From contig CAJIYW010000002.1 in assembly GCA_905181765.1 (NCBI GenBank), forward strand, positions 21,414-85,413: DNA of 64,000 nt, in the 5' to 3' direction. Within the stretch, counting starts at the first letter, position 1; every line of letters begins with the position of its first letter. A model generated the notes under the pieces. That model saw only the letters and a program-made list of their open reading frames with translations, had not been told where the DNA came from and searched no databases. Position numbers and translations under genes: made by a program. Below, in pieces: positions 63,214 to 64,000 of the stretch. This stretch comes from Flavobacteriales bacterium UBA6772 (GTDB taxonomy: Bacteria > Bacteroidota > Bacteroidia > Flavobacteriales > Flavobacteriaceae).

Positions 63214-64000
63214 ATGATTAAGAAAATATTAATTGGATTAGCAAGTGTCATTATACTTGCATTTATTGTAATCTATTTTATGGCTCAACCTAAACTTGAA
63301 GAGGATGGCTCCTATAGCCCTTCAAGTTTAGCCTTATCATTAGGAACTGTTTCCAAAACGGATTTTGAGGATATCAAGTACACAAAATACCAAGGAAGTA
63401 GATCGAAGATTTTGGTAATTTTCACTGAGCAAAAAAACTTGGAGATGAAAAATGGAAAATTCTTTTCTACAGGAAATCACCCAATAGAAGCACTTGTACC
63501 AATGTTACACCTTAAAAATGCAGGATTTGATTTTGAAATAGTTACTCCTACTGGTAAACCTGTTGTATTTGAAATGTGGGCTTTTCCTGAAGAAGACGCA
63601 AATATAAAAGCAATTTACAACGAGTATAAATCGAGTTTTGAGCAGCCTAAAAAGTTAACTGAATTTATTACGAATTCATTTGCAAATGATAGTTCATATG
63701 CTGCTGTATTTGTACCAGGTGGACACGGAGCAATGATTGGAATTCCAGAAGATAGAAATGTTGCAAAAACCTTAAGTTGGGCTCACAACAGAGACTTATT
63801 TACAATTACGCTTTGTCATGGACCAGGTGCATTATTATCTACTACACTTGATAATCAAAAATTTCTTTACGATGGATACAAGATGGCTGTATTCCCTGAT
63901 GCTGTAGATGAAATGACACCAATGATTGGTTATTTACCGGGGCACATGAAAAACGGTGTGAGCGAAAGATTGAAAAACTTAGGTGCTACTATTGTTAATA
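63214..64000 (+). CDS. DJ-1/PfpI superfamily protein (HchA/Hsp31-like), 3' end outside window
   Basis: Not in the ORF track because it runs off the window. The 262 visible codons begin with a membrane anchor or signal, MIKKILIGLASVIILAFIVI, then a class I glutamine-amidotransferase-like domain. STGNHPIEALVPMLHL and FVPGGHGAMIGIPED are typical of the HchA/Hsp31 group. The nucleophile Cys is in TLCHGPGALLS, and FPDAVDEMTPMIGYLPG follows. Relatives act as glyoxalase III, deglycase or chaperone; which applies is unknown. An N-terminal export segment is unusual for HchA itself. It follows the Crp/Fnr frame by 73 bases with its own promoter box. Confidence 0.88.
   Translation, partial: MIKKILIGLASVIILAFIVIYFMAQPKLEEDGSYSPSSLALSLGTVSKTDFEDIKYTKYQGSRSKILVIFTEQKNLEMKNGKFFSTGNHPIEALVPMLHLKNAGFDFEIVTPTGKPVVFEMWAFPEEDANIKAIYNEYKSSFEQPKKLTEFITNSFANDSSYAAVFVPGGHGAMIGIPEDRNVAKTLSWAHNRDLFTITLCHGPGALLSTTLDNQKFLYDGYKMAVFPDAVDEMTPMIGYLPGHMKNGVSERLKNLGATIVN

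Overview
The window looks like about 64 kb of chromosome from a low-GC marine-type member of the Flavobacteriaceae (Bacteroidota), plausibly close to Polaribacter; the genus is inference. Reasons: AT-rich codon use, A-rich leaders instead of Shine-Dalgarno sites, repeated matches to the Bacteroidota -7 promoter box TAnnTTTG, SusC/SusD outer-membrane genes, an IPExxxVDY-family gene next to pyk, a type 9 secretion (T9SS) sorting signal, and the acpP-fabF-rnc gene order. I saw no tRNA, rRNA or CRISPR array.

1-40 kb is mostly housekeeping and intact. It holds a SulP transporter with a beta carbonic anhydrase, cvpA, two short-chain dehydrogenases, a thioredoxin-fold lipoprotein or secreted protein, yraN, an LD-carboxypeptidase, metG coupled to a histone-deacetylase-like gene, a molybdenum hydroxylase pair (iorAB type), ssb, a membrane M28 peptidase, the run acpP-fabF-rnc-IPExxxVDY-pyk, purN with a viroplasmin-type RNase H, two small XRE regulators (the first frameshifted), sdhCAB, a large BNR/VPS10-like secreted protein, an rhlE-type helicase and pepP. 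An aldo/keto reductase pseudogene, missing from the ORF track, lies behind the SDR gene near 12.5 kb.

35.3-53.6 kb is a chitin/N-acetylglucosamine utilisation locus. Minus strand: susC, susD, a NagB deaminase fused to a PIG-L domain, a decayed lipocalin-like gene, a GH20 hexosaminidase, a small unknown ORF, a GlcNAc kinase and an FG-GAP/ASPIC lipoprotein. Plus strand: a LytS/LytTR two-component pair, a NagP-like sugar symporter and a NagX-like acyltransferase. The expected flow is glycan capture (SusCD), cleavage (GH20), inner-membrane import (NagP), phosphorylation (kinase) and deamination (NagB). susC, susD and nagX carry single-base frameshifts, as do the nearby brnQ and an alpha/beta hydrolase. 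Either the region is decaying or the assembly has indel errors there.

56.9-62.5 kb is the most unusual part: an integron-like gene cassette array. A complete tyrosine recombinase with an unusual N-terminal domain is followed by single genes, all in the same direction and without evident promoters: a CDF cation transporter, a wrecked GNAT acetyltransferase, a wrecked T9SS-sorted secreted protein, and an isoprenylcysteine methyltransferase-like gene. Each is followed by an imperfect palindrome (48-188 bp) that opens with ACAAY, closes with RTTGK and contains a short perfect hairpin. This resembles the integrase plus attC plan of integrons, but neither the recombinase nor the sites look canonical. 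After the last palindrome comes a Crp/Fnr regulator without a start codon, then a DJ-1/PfpI gene with its own host-type promoter that runs off the window.
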